Below, one piece after another: positions 22,384-34,046 of a stretch of DNA of 64,000 nt. The notes under the pieces were generated by a model. That model was not told the DNA's origin and searched no databases. It saw nothing but the letters and a program-made list of their open reading frames with translations. The stretch comes from Anisus vortex (taxonomy: Eukaryota; Mollusca; Gastropoda; Planorbidae), in assembly GCA_949126835.1 (NCBI GenBank), contig OX421507.1:33994082-34058081 (forward strand). Reading direction: 5' to 3'. Made by a program: the position numbers and the translations under genes. The first letter of the stretch is position 1, and each line of letters begins with the position of its first letter.

Positions 22384-23626
22384 TTTAACACGTTCTATCT
22401 TGCCATTTCATTTAGTCTCGTGCAAAGGTTTTGCAATGAACTATTTGTACCAATGTTATGACCAGGATAACCAGAAATAAAAGACATCAATTTGCTGTAC
22501 AGTTAGACCTTTCATTAAAAAAGTAGATTCCTGGCTGAGCTCATACCAAGCACTGAATTTAGGTCATGACATTCAAGAGGAGTTTTAATATTAAACGCCC
22601 GTGAAATTTCTTACATGATCCTGGTCTGAACCAGGTTATCTTCTCGAGATATTAAAAATAATAATAATTGTAAATATATCGCGCTATCAACTAATTATAA
22701 ATCTAGACCCCCCCCCCTGTTAATAGTGAAGATGTTTTGAATGTATCTATGTTTTATTCAAGGACTAACAATTAAAACAATATATATTTAGCAGCCTATT
22801 ATGCGTTTTATGTTACAAGGCTCCGCCCCTACAACCAATTAGGCTTACTGATATAATTATACTAAAGGTGACTCATTCTTAACACAAACTTGCACCCAAA
22901 ACTCATATGCGAAAAATAAAATCTTCTAAAAATAAAAAAAATAAACAGGACTTTTACAAATGATATTTTTTTTACCCTGTTTAATACGTGTTCATTTATT
23001 AACATTTGTGTTCATATACTTATTCAATCTGCAATTCTAGCCCTCGCTAAACCCTCCGACTGCTCATTCACAACTTACCGGAAAGTCTCGCTATTAGATG
23101 GGTGCCAATGTGACCTTTTCCCTTGCGTCAGCTGCTAGTGAAACGTCAGCCTCAGGGGGAAACTACTCGAAATCAAACACATGTGATTTCCTCTTGACTT
23201 TGTTTGATTGATGTCCCTTTCCTCCAACAGTTCAATTCCGTGTCTAAATCCCCCACAATGAGACATTTTAGTCACACCAACCATATTACATCTATAAAAA
23301 CCGGTTGTTGCTACTTTTGTTTTTTAGTTACACGAGTCCATTACAACTAAATGATGTTTTAATATGGTAAAATAAATGATTCGAAGTATAACCAATTTAG
23401 ATGATTTTTAAATGTGCTTTTCTAAACTGTGTTATGTGGATAAAAGATAAAGACTAATTTTATTAGGGATATACAGGCTGTTAACATAGGGATAAACAGG
23501 ATGTTAACATGTTAGGGATATACAGGCTGTTAACATGTTAGGGATATACAGGTTGTTAACATGTTAGGGATATAGCCTATTTGAGTAACGTCTTTCTACT
23601 TACTGAACTATCACAGTAATTACATC
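22384..23626. other. Mostly unique noncoding DNA with a short tandem repeat
   Basis: About four units of 26 bp (TTAGGGATATACAGGCTGTT plus AACATG) lie at 23462-23575, one of them shortened. Nothing else was recognised. Confidence 0.6.
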
Positions 23627-24300
23627 TGTTACGTCCACAATCCCCTTGTGGCCAGAGCTGTGTAGATCTTGCTGATAATTCTCGTTAGTCCTAGGGGAGA
23701 CTTTAATTATTAGTATTTATGTTTCAGTATTACACGAACTCTTCTTATAGTCCTGGGCACAAATTCAGTATTTGTATTCCAACATTTCCTTTCTTGTAAA
23801 TTATGGTAGTAGATAAATCTTATAGTAATGTATACAACACAATAGGATAGTAACTTGACAAAGAAGCTTCAGTGTAACTGTTGTTGATAGTTTATTTCAG
23901 GTGGTATGTTCAATATATACAATATATCTATTATGTACAGTTAGAATAAAATAGTGCAAACACAAACGTTCAAAGGAACATATTTTGAAACTCTCTGTCT
24001 TTCAGACAAAACAAATCATTAAATACTATCCGAGTGGTGCAAGGGATAGACCCATTACCAGTAGGGGTGAAAATCATGGTATCATTACAAAACTCATAAC
24101 AAAAACGATAGGAACTTCCCCTATTAAATAATGAGTCGTTCCCAGACTCTGAGAATTTGAGATCAACACAGAATCCCAGCATTACCTAGAACCTTTCGTT
24201 TTCCTACTAAACGTCCTAATATCGCGTGTAGTAAGAAAAGAGAGAGAGAGAAGAATAAACATTGCGTGTTCCAATTCTTGGAAAAACAATATACATGACA
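23627..24300 (-). repeat. Element 3 3' LTR
   Basis: 674 bp, matching 36803-37476 along its whole length by eye. A purine-rich tract (minus strand GGGTGGGGGCG, 24301-24311) precedes it in element orientation. Confidence 0.93.
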
Positions 24301-25540
24301 CGCCCCCACCCAATGAAAGAAATAATGTACCATAATTACCCAAGTAATACTCAACATGGTACATTTTTCGTACTTAACACTATCGTTTTAACAACCAACA
24401 ATCAATGGAAGATTATAAGACAATTTAAGCAAACATGGCTCACTGGCACAACTAAATTATAAAAAGTGTCACTACCCAATGGTAATTGTGATTATAACGT
24501 GATGGACAAATATTTCCCCGTTAGTATTAATATTAACTAATGTCTCAACAAGTACAAATAATTCAAAAATATTCTAGTCATTCTTATTTTAACTATGTAC
24601 AGTTGTGTGGATTTCCACCAAAATTTGCAAAAAGTCTTAATTTTTTTAAACAAATATAACATTGCTCAAGCTCTGTCAATTTTCAACAGTTTACTTCTAA
24701 TATACAAACCAAAATATAAGTAATACGTAACTCGAATCAAACTATAGGTTACTTCCCCTTTAAATTACAGTGTCAACTTGACATTAACATGGTTCATACC
24801 TAAGATGATGATACTTCCCCTTTTCTCAAATATGAGGAGAAAATACGCTCTAGTTACGATTACCACAGTAATCTCAATATTAAAATGTAATCCACTATTA
24901 TGCATTTTTGGCAAATTTGAAAGTTTAATATAAAAGTTTGTTCAGGGTTGAATGAGTGTACACCTTTAGGTACCTTTGTTTCCCTCCATTCCCGGATATA
25001 TAGAATATATAACAACCTATATACAACATAGTGAATATCCACTAGTTTTTCCCATTCTATTACCATGATATAACAATTTAGCAATAGATTTCCAATATTA
25101 TCTATTAATTTATACCAATTGATATTACATCTCTTTCTAAGATAAAAATTGTACATATTATTATTTAGTTCCATTCATTAACTAAAATAAAAACAAGATA
25201 ATAAATCAACTAGCTCAAAGTTTTCTCACGTAATTGCATGTGATGACAATTACTTTCATCCATCCATATCAAGTAAATACGTGCATATATATTTATTGCA
25301 TCATGCATCAAAATTTAAATGGAATTTCTTTTCCATAATCAAATGAATTTAAAATATATCAGAACATCAATATAATACATGATTATAAGAATTATTAATA
25401 CTTTCAAAAGACTTGACTTCTGTATGATACAAGTATTCTATAGGTATTCCATAATCAAAATTCAAACGAATGATAGGTTATCATGACACATTCTTAATGA
25501 ATAAGTGAGATGATCTGAAAAAGAAGTATGGGTTATTCAG
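24301..25540 (-). other. Element 3 3' noncoding region
   Basis: 1.24 kb of AT-rich DNA between the RNase H stop codon and the 3' LTR. No coding signal. Element 2 has a comparable long noncoding 3' region, while that of element 1 is about 0.4 kb. Confidence 0.6.
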
Positions 25541-26610
25541 TCAATCATGTAGCACCCGAGATAGAGTATCAGCTATGACCTTGTCTCTATCTTGTCGATG
25601 ATACGGGGAATGGGATACCAGTCGGTCTTTGTCAAATTACTTAATTTCCCAAAGTCTCTATAAAACTGCAGTGTGTGGTCGGCTTTTGGTACCATCACAC
25701 AGGGTGTAGACCATTTGCTATCACATTTTTCTCCTATGTCATCTTCTAACATATACTTTACATTTAATTTAATATGCTCAGGTCTGATGGGGTCAAATGG
25801 ATGCTGTTTAATAGACCTGGCACCCTCGGTTAACACTACATCGTGCTCTATGACATGTGTCCTACTGGGAACATTTGTAAACATTGACTTATTTTCATGT
25901 ACCAGCTCAATAATCTTCTCCTTATCTTCTACCGGAAGATGTTCTAGCCTTGTATCTAAACTCTTAAGGGCATCTGTATTATTAGGTTTACTTTCTGCAA
26001 ACTTATATTCTATCCTAGATAAATCCGTCGGGACCCTAGCTAATGAAATCATGGGGACCTCCCGTGGTTTACTCTTTTCCCTGGAAACATAGGGCTTAAG
26101 TAAATTAATATGGCATACCCTCTGTTTTTGTCTCCGGTCAGGAGTCTTTATCAAATAATTGACCTCGCCAAGCTTTGACTCTATCTCATAGGGTCCACTA
26201 AACTTTGCACTTAAAGGCTGATTTTGCAAAGGTAGAAACACAAGAACTTTGTCACCTGGTGCAAAAGTTCTAGCTGTAGCTTTACGGTCATAGTTCTGTC
26301 TCATACGCTCCTGCATCTGTGGAAAATGAATCTTCACATGGTTAAAAGCATGATAAAGCCTATTTTTAAATTTATCTACATATGACAAAAGTCCAATCGG
26401 TTCACTGTCCGTTAGCCAAGTTTCATGTAGAAGTTTCAACGGACCTCTGACTGAGTGTCCATACACAAGTTCGAATGGGCTAAACCCCAGGGATTCCTGA
26501 GTGGCCTCCCTTGCAGCGAACAGTACATAAGGCACACCCTTATCCCAGTCTTTCTCGTTTTCATAACAGTACTTTTTAAGCATCGATTTTAATGTCTGAT
26601 GAAACCTTTT
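25541..26610 (-). pseudogene. pol: Integrase C-terminus, RT start and RNase H tail of element 3
   Basis: The minus-strand frame begins at the junction with KRFHQTLK, just after the position of the third integrase acidic residue. It continues through ATQESLGFSPFELVYG, the integrase C-terminal GPYE motif and HINLLKPY. RT-start motifs follow (TPCVMVPKADHTLQFYRDF, TKTDWYPIPRI). The frame then stops at 25573. In the next frame the sequence reads KVIADTLSR to a stop at 25541, which is the end of RNase H. An internal deletion of about 330 codons has therefore joined RT block B directly to the RNase H terminus. A repeated GACAAG/AGACAAG lies at the join. YLDD and all RNase H acidic residues except the last are absent. 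Confidence 0.85.
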
Positions 26611-27649
26611 AACCAAATTTGTTTAAGTAAATCCATGATTGTCTGAATGTTTCAATTTAAACTGCTACGATGTGAACTCTTTTAAAAAAGAAAATAATGA
26701 CGTCAAAAGGTCAGGGTAAAATGAAAGATTGAAATATTTTTAATGAAATTGTCTATAAACTATTTTAATTCTGGAACAGACTATGTTTAATGTTCTTAAA
26801 ATAACATAAATGAATTTAATATTGAGATAATAAGTTGTTAAAGAATGCTCATTTAATACGATAACTATTTAATCGCGTAGCAATCTTTTTACCTAGGCTG
26901 TGATGAGGTAAAAATTTGCATAGCGATGTCAATATTGTTAGAATCAATAGGGAATGAGAGAGTGATCGCAAGGAAGAGGGAGAGAAAGAAAAAAGAATAC
27001 TGACCTAGAAATCTTTTGTTTCGACACAGACAGTGTTGTCTAAAGCCTACAGGCTTGAAAAAAAATACTGTCTACACGAGCAATAAAATTTTTGTTGTAA
27101 AGTGAAATTAGGTCAGGGCTAGTATTTTTTTTGTTTTGTAATTGAGTTAGGCCTAGCATGTGTTCTATTAGAGCGTTTGGTTTTTTTTCTCCTTATGAAA
27201 AAAAATAAGTCGTGTCTGCATAGACATTAAGTGATTTTTTCTTTTGTTGTTTGATTACAAATGTAAAAGAGATTAGTTTATAATTAAATGGACGAGAGAG
27301 TTTTTATTACAGTGGAATGTTCAATGTAATAGAAATTATTAACTTGTATTATATTATATCTATTAAGAATGATTATGTATTTTTCTTGTATACAAGATTT
27401 AGATAAACAATTTAATTGTCCATTGTTTTGAATTAAAAATTGAATGATTGAATGACTATAGTTAAGATGAACTTATATTGCATATATTATAGGTTATTAT
27501 TATCAGTTCGATTGAATTATTGGGATCGCCAATTGAACTGTATTGTTTTTCCCGGAATATTTTCTTTTATAATTATTCCTTAAAATTAACATTTTTCGTA
27601 TGGTTAAAATGTAAAGGAAATAATTATAAAGCTTTAGAAGGGGGGGGGA
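26609..27649 (+). repeat. Extra upstream copy of the element 2 pre-LTR region
   Basis: 1,041 bp, virtually identical to 32359-33399, including the purine tract AGAAGGGGGGGG directly before TGTTACG. A purine tract belongs before a 3' LTR, not a 5' one. I saw one difference in the neighbouring LTR (A at about 27584 versus G). The left edge falls abruptly in element 3 integrase. Confidence 0.9.
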
Positions 27650-28297
27650 TGTTACGAATATCGGTCATAAATGAATGACGTAGTAAGGCATTGACCTCTT
27701 AACAAGTGCGTATCAGAGTTCAAAGCGACCAAGGTTTGACCTTTATGCCCTGAGGGCAGTTTAAATAAAATAATTCGTTCAAATCCCGTGGAAATTGGAG
27801 GATAATTCTGGATCGTAGTATTCTATAGAGAAAGAGGTTAAAATGCGTATTAAGACCCTGTAGAATCTTCGATGATCGTTTTCTTTGTAAAGTCCCGACC
27901 TCCTTAAAGTTAGTTCAGTTTAAACGTTTGTAGAGTTCAGTTCGGAAGTTTGTCGAGTGAAGTCGCTAATATTCATTTGTATATTGTATGCCATTGTATT
28001 GAAACTTATGTTGCCATCAGTTGATGAAGTTTATTGATCGTTTATATTGAGTCTACAATTTAAATAAAATTGTTTATTCAACAACTGGAGTTGTTTGATC
28101 TATCATTGTTGAGAAAGGTGTTGAAGATAATTATCACGAATATAACTACATTGCTGCATAGACCTGTCAGTCAAGGAACCCCTAGCTTGGGCTACAGATT
28201 AGCAGAATCTAGAGACTTCTAATAAAGATACAACTATATTCATTGAATCCGATTTAACGAGTCGTAATAATAGTCATCATAATAGAGGGCCATAACA
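27650..28297 (+). repeat. Element 2 5' (middle) LTR
   Basis: 648 bp. It matches 33400-34046 almost perfectly until about 28271. The last roughly 27 bp then differ at several positions before the shared CCATAACA end. Confidence 0.88.
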
Positions 28298-28300
28298 GTT

Positions 28301-28318
28301 TGGGGTCTTCGTCCGGGA
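28301..28318 (+). other. Element 2 primer binding site
   Basis: TGGGGTCTTCGTCCGGGA begins 3 nt after the LTR end CATAACA. It starts with TGG as expected. The tRNA was not assigned. Confidence 0.75.
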
Positions 28319-28469
28319 TAGTTGTATAGTGAAGCATATATTCAAGTTGTGTTGTGTTGTGTGTTGAAGCCGTGACCTACTGAGCAAGCCTAATAACGCT
28401 GAATTCATTCTTCCGATTGGAAAAACGTAAGTTGGAAATTTACCACTTTATAAATCTCTTAACTAAAGA

Positions 28470-29372
28470 ATGGAATTTATTGAAAATCCAGAAGAAGAAG
28501 TTCTGAAAACTTTATCAATAAAGAAGTTAAAAGAGATCGCTGAGATCTTAAAGATAGAAGTTACTGAAACTACACCATCGAGGACTGTGTTGACACAGCA
28601 GATAAAAGATGTGTTGATTGCGAGTGGCAAGTTGAAAGTAGAATCAAGCGCGGAGGGATATCAAGTTGAAGGTCAGACTATGTCTGAACAGTTTAGATTT
28701 CAGTTAGAAATGAAGCGGATGGAAATGGAGATGGAACAAAGACGTCTAGAAAGTCAGGAAAGAGATAAGAAAAGTCAAAGAGAAACAGAAAGTCAGGAAA
28801 GAATAGAGCTGGCGAAGATAGGAGCTACTAAAAAGGAATCTCATAGTGATGTAGAGATGGCCAGATGGAAAAAGCTAGTCCCTACCTACATTGATAAAGA
28901 AAGTGAAATAGCTAATTTCTTCCAGACCTTTGAAATTTCTTGCAGAGATTTTAAGTTCCCAGAAGATAAATGGGGAATATTAGTCAGAACAGCTTTTACT
29001 CAGGGAAGGGCAAGAGATTGTGTTCTATTATTAAAAGAGGAGAATTTAAATGATTATGAAATCATTAAAGACACTGTACTTAAAGCCTATAACCAAATAC
29101 CGGAAAGTTATCGGAAAAGGTTCCGTCAGTACACAATGTCCCCTTACCAAACACACTTAGACTTCCTTAGAGCAGAAGAAAAGTTAATGGATCAGTGGAT
29201 AAAATCCAGAAATATCTCCACATTAAAAGAAATGAAAGATATCATTCTGTTAGAGGATTTTATTAACAAAGTGAGGCCGGATATAAGAATGTATTTATCC
29301 GAGCGTGATATCACTGACCCACATAAGGCTGCTGATTTAGCTGAACAGTACACATTGTGTCATAGCTGGTGA
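28470..29372 (+). CDS. gag: Gag (matrix/capsid part) of element 2
   Basis: 300 codons. The N-terminus has the same SAP-like pattern as its relatives (LSIKKLKEIAEILKI, then TTPSRTVLTQQI). A charged coiled-coil helix (about 70-120) follows, then a capsid region with SCAN-like spacing (FPEDKWGILVRTAF, YRKRFRQYTM, HLDFLRAEEK, LEDFINKVRPDI). It stops at YTLCHSW, where relatives read on into the zinc knuckle. The continuation lies one base forward, entered at about 29360 (VIAGEKNFN..). A one-base insertion, or less likely a +1 shift, separates it from the next frame. Confidence 0.88.
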   Translation: MEFIENPEEEVLKTLSIKKLKEIAEILKIEVTETTPSRTVLTQQIKDVLIASGKLKVESSAEGYQVEGQTMSEQFRFQLEMKRMEMEMEQRRLESQERDKKSQRETESQERIELAKIGATKKESHSDVEMARWKKLVPTYIDKESEIANFFQTFEISCRDFKFPEDKWGILVRTAFTQGRARDCVLLLKEENLNDYEIIKDTVLKAYNQIPESYRKRFRQYTMSPYQTHLDFLRAEEKLMDQWIKSRNISTLKEMKDIILLEDFINKVRPDIRMYLSERDITDPHKAADLAEQYTLCHSW

Positions 29373-29442
29373 AAAGAATTTTAATAGATCACAACGGCAA
29401 GGAGAAAACACACAAAAACAACATCGTGAAAAAGATCATTTT

Positions 29443-31197
29443 GTGAAACAAAATGATGTTAATAAGAAACCTGTCAACAAAAACGTCCAATGTACTTTTT
29501 GTAAAAGAACAGGACATAGCATTGAAGACTGTTGGAGTATACGAAGCGACAAAAGACCTAACAAAGTGGTCATGTGTGCAAGCCATAAACCAATACAGAA
29601 TGTACAAGAAAGCGAAAATACAAACGAACTGAATTCGAAGAAAGATTCTTCTAAACCAGAAACACTGAGGGTGGATTTGCCTGAGAGCAAAAGTCAGAAG
29701 GTAGAGAAATCTACAACTGAAGATAATGAGGATAAATATCCTGATTATAAATACAGAATGGCTACTATTGGATTAATTGTCCAAGTCCACAGAGACGAAA
29801 AAGTAGACCAAAGTATTTTTGACTCGAACAAGAGTCTGAAGGCATCGAAAGATGAAACAACACCCGAAAGTCATGGTCAAGGGAAGAATAAAATTGACAC
29901 AGAGACCCTGTGCAGTTTTCAACCGTTCATTAGTGAAGGTTGTGTGGCCTTACAAAAGGAAGGACCACTGAAGTCCGTAAAAATATTACGAGACACAGGA
30001 GCATCATTAACACTGCTGCTTAAAGATGTATTACCATTGAATGATAATACATTGACAGGACAGACTGTCCTATTGAGAGGTTTTGAATGGAAAGAAGAAA
30101 TACCTCTACATAGGATATACCTCTCATCTGACTTGGTGACAGGATATGTGACAGTTGGAGTAATATCAAAACTTCCTGTTGAGGGCATATCCGTTATCCT
30201 AGCAAATGATTTGGCGAAAGGGAGGGTGAGACCTGAACTGATTGTGAAGGAAAATCCCGACCCTTGTCCTATTGTGGAGACAGGAAAAGAAAAAGAACTT
30301 TATCCTGTAGGTGATGTCATAAATGGTATGACACCACAGAAAAAGAAAGAAGAAATTATCTCACAAGAAAAGGAAAAGAAAGAAGAAATTCTCCCACGAG
30401 AGAAGAAAGGGGAAGAAGAAGTGGAACGTGATACTACTATTTTCTCCATGATTGAAGATTGTCCGAAAGGAAATGATCAATCAAAGAAGTCATCACAAAA
30501 TGAATTGATTGCTGAGCAGAAAGTAGACCCAGAGTTGCTACAGCTGCATGAGAAAGCTGTCGACGAGAAAGAAAATCCTACTACTGATGTCTATGAACAG
30601 ATAGACCACAGCATAAACAAACAACAATGCAAACCTGCAGTTGCCGGTACAGATGAAGATTGGAGGAGCATCACTGAAGAAACGAGTGCGGAGAGCTGGA
30701 CCGAAACTATCAAAAGCTATGGGTTACCACAATCCATACCGACAGATCGAAGGACCAACTTCGCCCCGGAACTCTTCAATCCAGTCCTAAAAAACTTATG
30801 CCTGGAGCAGGAGATGTCAACTGAATCCTATCCGGAAAGTCGAGGAGCCTATGGACCAATCTTTGGACCCACTGTCCGAGGACCACTCAAACTACTTCAA
30901 GAAGCATGGCAGACCGAATTTGACCTCCTTGGGCTGAGCAAGTACCTAGATAAGTACATAAATTTTTTGTCTGACATAACTGTTTTTGTTAGAAAAAAAT
31001 TGTACACTGCTCACATGCAGATGCCATTGTTGTGTGATGAAAGAAAGGCAAAAATATTATATCATTTGAAAATGATAAAGCCTTACCTTCTGAAAACAAT
31101 TGGAATAAGCTTGATGTTGTTAACATTGTTACTCTTAATTGTAAAATTTATGCCTGGAGTACAGGATGAATTGAATGTCAAATTCACTGATAGTTAG
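29443..31197 (+). CDS. Nucleocapsid-protease-integrase remnant protein of element 2
   Basis: 584 uninterrupted codons; the frame is open upstream to about 29341. It has a zinc knuckle (C17, C20, H25, C30) and an aspartic protease with DTG at 184-186 and flap/ILAND-type end at 252-256. A lysine/glutamate-rich linker (about 295-330) follows. Residues 416-510 align with the integrase core (KSYGLPQ, TDRRTNF, TVRGPLKLL) but lack the first Asp and the catalytic Glu. Residues 538-551 (ILYHLKMIKPY) match the very end of integrase. All these deletions are in frame. The C-terminus adds a hydrophobic stretch (555-569, ISLMLLTLLLLIVKF) absent from relatives. The product could supply nucleocapsid and protease but not integrase. 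Confidence 0.85.
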   Translation: MKQNDVNKKPVNKNVQCTFCKRTGHSIEDCWSIRSDKRPNKVVMCASHKPIQNVQESENTNELNSKKDSSKPETLRVDLPESKSQKVEKSTTEDNEDKYPDYKYRMATIGLIVQVHRDEKVDQSIFDSNKSLKASKDETTPESHGQGKNKIDTETLCSFQPFISEGCVALQKEGPLKSVKILRDTGASLTLLLKDVLPLNDNTLTGQTVLLRGFEWKEEIPLHRIYLSSDLVTGYVTVGVISKLPVEGISVILANDLAKGRVRPELIVKENPDPCPIVETGKEKELYPVGDVINGMTPQKKKEEIISQEKEKKEEILPREKKGEEEVERDTTIFSMIEDCPKGNDQSKKSSQNELIAEQKVDPELLQLHEKAVDEKENPTTDVYEQIDHSINKQQCKPAVAGTDEDWRSITEETSAESWTETIKSYGLPQSIPTDRRTNFAPELFNPVLKNLCLEQEMSTESYPESRGAYGPIFGPTVRGPLKLLQEAWQTEFDLLGLSKYLDKYINFLSDITVFVRKKLYTAHMQMPLLCDERKAKILYHLKMIKPYLLKTIGISLMLLTLLLLIVKFMPGVQDELNVKFTDS

Positions 31198-33399
31198 TTA
31201 CCAAACTTACTATTTTAAAACTAAATCCCTTACTTGTGAAGAAAAAGGAATGAGTAAAAGTATTGTTAGAGTAAATATCATTCTAGTGTGATATTTCTAA
31301 ACAAACTTGTTAGTTTGAGCATTAAAATAATTGCTATAAGAGAAAAAGATCAGTTTTATCCGCAGAATTGGTTTCTAAATCAGAGGACATTATAAATGTG
31401 GACTGATTATAAGATGTGTTTGAGAATCTCTGGAAATGATAATTGAAACATTTGGCAGAGAGGATAATCTGATTGATAAAGATGTAAATGGTTTTAAGAA
31501 AAGAGAATTTTTCTATCACTAAAGTATTGAGAAATGTTTTTGATTGTACTATGGAAATTTATTTTATCATGTACTGTTGTTGAAATATTGCACTGAGTCA
31601 GGATGCAAATTTCTTCTATGTGAATTTATTCATTTATTATATTATCATTGAATGTATGATAATGTAGGGTAAAAATAGTTGCAGCAAGGCAGATCTATGA
31701 CTAACAAGAATTCCAAGAAATGTATTATATATGATTTTTCACTTTTAGGATACTGTTACATGAAAAGCAGATCAGAAGTTGAAACTAATGTAAAATAAAA
31801 CTTATCCTTGTTTGTATAAATTTAGGATATGTGCCACTGACTTGACACTGTAAACCAGAATGATTGAGAATTTCATGGTTGAGAATTTATAATGTTGACA
31901 TACCAATGTTCAACAAATGTATTATTAATTAAGGATTTCATGTCAAGATTGTAAAACTAATCTATACTTTTTCTGTATTAGTTAAAATAGATTGAATGAA
32001 TTGTATTGACAAGCAAAAGACTGGGTAGACCTGAACACTGTGGAAGTAACAGGAACCTAGAACCTATGAATAAAACCTTTATGGAAGATGGAAAAGAGCA
32101 ATGTACACCACTGAAAAGATTGGAAATGGAATGTTTTACCACAACAGTCAAACCAGCAGTTGTTTTGTACCTAAATTGTTACATTGATTTCTCTCTGAAA
32201 AAAATTAATAGTAGCCTATGCTTAACTCTTTTCTACTTCAATAATATTGTATTTGAAATGTCTTTAATGTAATCTAAAGAAAATAAGTACTTACTGTGTA
32301 GTACTAAGATTGTATGAAGATAATATAACTTGTTTTAATTGATAGTTAATTAAGTAAATTAACCAAATTTGTTTAAGTAAATCCATGATTGTCTGAATGT
32401 TTCAATTTAAACTGCTACGATGTGAACTCTTTTAAAAAAGAAAATAATGACGTCAAAAGGTCAGGGTAAAATGAAAGATTGAAATATTTTTAATGAAATT
32501 GTCTATAAACTATTTTAATTCTGGAACAGACTATGTTTAATGTTCTTAAAATAACATAAATGAATTTAATATTGAGATAATAAGTTGTTAAAGAATGCTC
32601 ATTTAATACGATAACTATTTAATCGCGTAGCAATCTTTTTACCTAGGCTGTGATGAGGTAAAAATTTGCATAGCGATGTCAATATTGTTAGAATCAATAG
32701 GGAATGAGAGAGTGATCGCAAGGAAGAGGGAGAGAAAGAAAAAAGAATACTGACCTAGAAATCTTTTGTTTCGACACAGACAGTGTTGTCTAAAGCCTAC
32801 AGGCTTGAAAAAAAATACTGTCTACACGAGCAATAAAATTTTTGTTGTAAAGTGAAATTAGGTCAGGGCTAGTATTTTTTTTGTTTTGTAATTGAGTTAG
32901 GCCTAGCATGTGTTCTATTAGAGCGTTTGGTTTTTTTTCTCCTTATGAAAAAAAATAAGTCGTGTCTGCATAGACATTAAGTGATTTTTTCTTTTGTTGT
33001 TTGATTACAAATGTAAAAGAGATTAGTTTATAATTAAATGGACGAGAGAGTTTTTATTACAGTGGAATGTTCAATGTAATAGAAATTATTAACTTGTATT
33101 ATATTATATCTATTAAGAATGATTATGTATTTTTCTTGTATACAAGATTTAGATAAACAATTTAATTGTCCATTGTTTTGAATTAAAAATTGAATGATTG
33201 AATGACTATAGTTAAGATGAACTTATATTGCATATATTATAGGTTATTATTATCAGTTCGATTGAATTATTGGGATCGCCAATTGAACTGTATTGTTTTT
33301 CCCGGAATATTTTCTTTTATAATTATTCCTTAGAATTAACATTTTTCGTATGGTTAAAATGTAAAGGAAATAATTATAAAGCTTTAGAAGGGGGGGGGA
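31198..33399 (+). other. Element 2 noncoding 3' region
   Basis: 2.2 kb of AT-rich DNA where RT/RNase H would be expected. No RT motif was seen in any frame. The last 1,041 bp are duplicated at 26609-27649, and the purine tract is at 33386-33399. Confidence 0.75.
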
Positions 33400-34046
33400 T
33401 GTTACGAATATCGGTCATAAATGAATGACGTAGTAAGGCATTGACCTCTTAACAAGTGCGTATCAGAGTTCAAAGCGACCAAGGTTTGACCTTTATGCCC
33501 TGAGGGCAGTTTAAATAAAATAATTCGTTCAAATCCCGTGGAAATTGGAGGATAATTCTGGATCGTAGTATTCTATAGAGAAAGAGGTTAAAATGCGTAT
33601 TAAGACCCTGTAGAATCTTCGATGATCGTTTTCTTTGTAAAGTCCCGACCTCCTTAAAGTTAGTTCAGTTTAAACGTTTGTAGAGTTCAGTTCGGAAGTT
33701 TGTCGAGTGAAGTCGCTAATATTCATTTGTATATTGTATGCCATTGTATTGAAACTTATGTTGCCATCAGTTGATGAAGTTTATTGATCGTTTATATTGA
33801 GTCTACAATTTAAATAAAATTGTTTATTCAACAACTGGAGTTGTTTGATCTATCATTGTTGAGAAAGGTGTTGAAGATAATTATCACGAATATAACTACA
33901 TTGCTGCATAGACCTGTCAGTCAAGGAACCCCTAGCTTGGGCTACAGATTAGCAGAATCTAGAGACTTCTAATAAAGATACAACTATATTCATTGAATCC
34001 GATTTAACGAGTCGTAATAATAATCAACCTAAAGAGGTCCATAACA
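33400..34046 (+). repeat. Element 2 3' LTR
   Basis: 647 bp, ending GGTCCATAACA directly against element 3 sequence. Its last bases supply the final 12 codons and stop of the interrupted element 3 gag-protease frame. Confidence 0.88.

Larger units (their letters stand above)
27650..34046 (+). mobile_element. Element 2: non-autonomous Gmr1-related LTR element (gag, protease, integrase remnant)
   Basis: LTRs at 27650-28297 and 33400-34046 (TGTTACG...CCATAACA), a PBS at 28301, two coding frames, 2.2 kb of noncoding 3' DNA and a purine tract. No RT or RNase H was found. It is inserted in element 3 in the opposite orientation, and no target duplication joins the left and right flanks because the left flank has been lost. 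Gag and protease resemble those of elements 1 and 3, but LTRs, PBS and noncoding regions differ, so it is a separate family. Confidence 0.9.

Noticed and set aside
26609..28297. A single 1.69-kb LTR for element 2
   Set aside because: A purine tract directly followed by TGTTACG lies inside it and a PBS follows its end, so the true LTR is the 648-bp right part.
32006..32272. 88-codon frame in the 3' region of element 2
   Set aside because: No RT, env or other family resemblance; surrounding sequence is AT-rich and noncoding.
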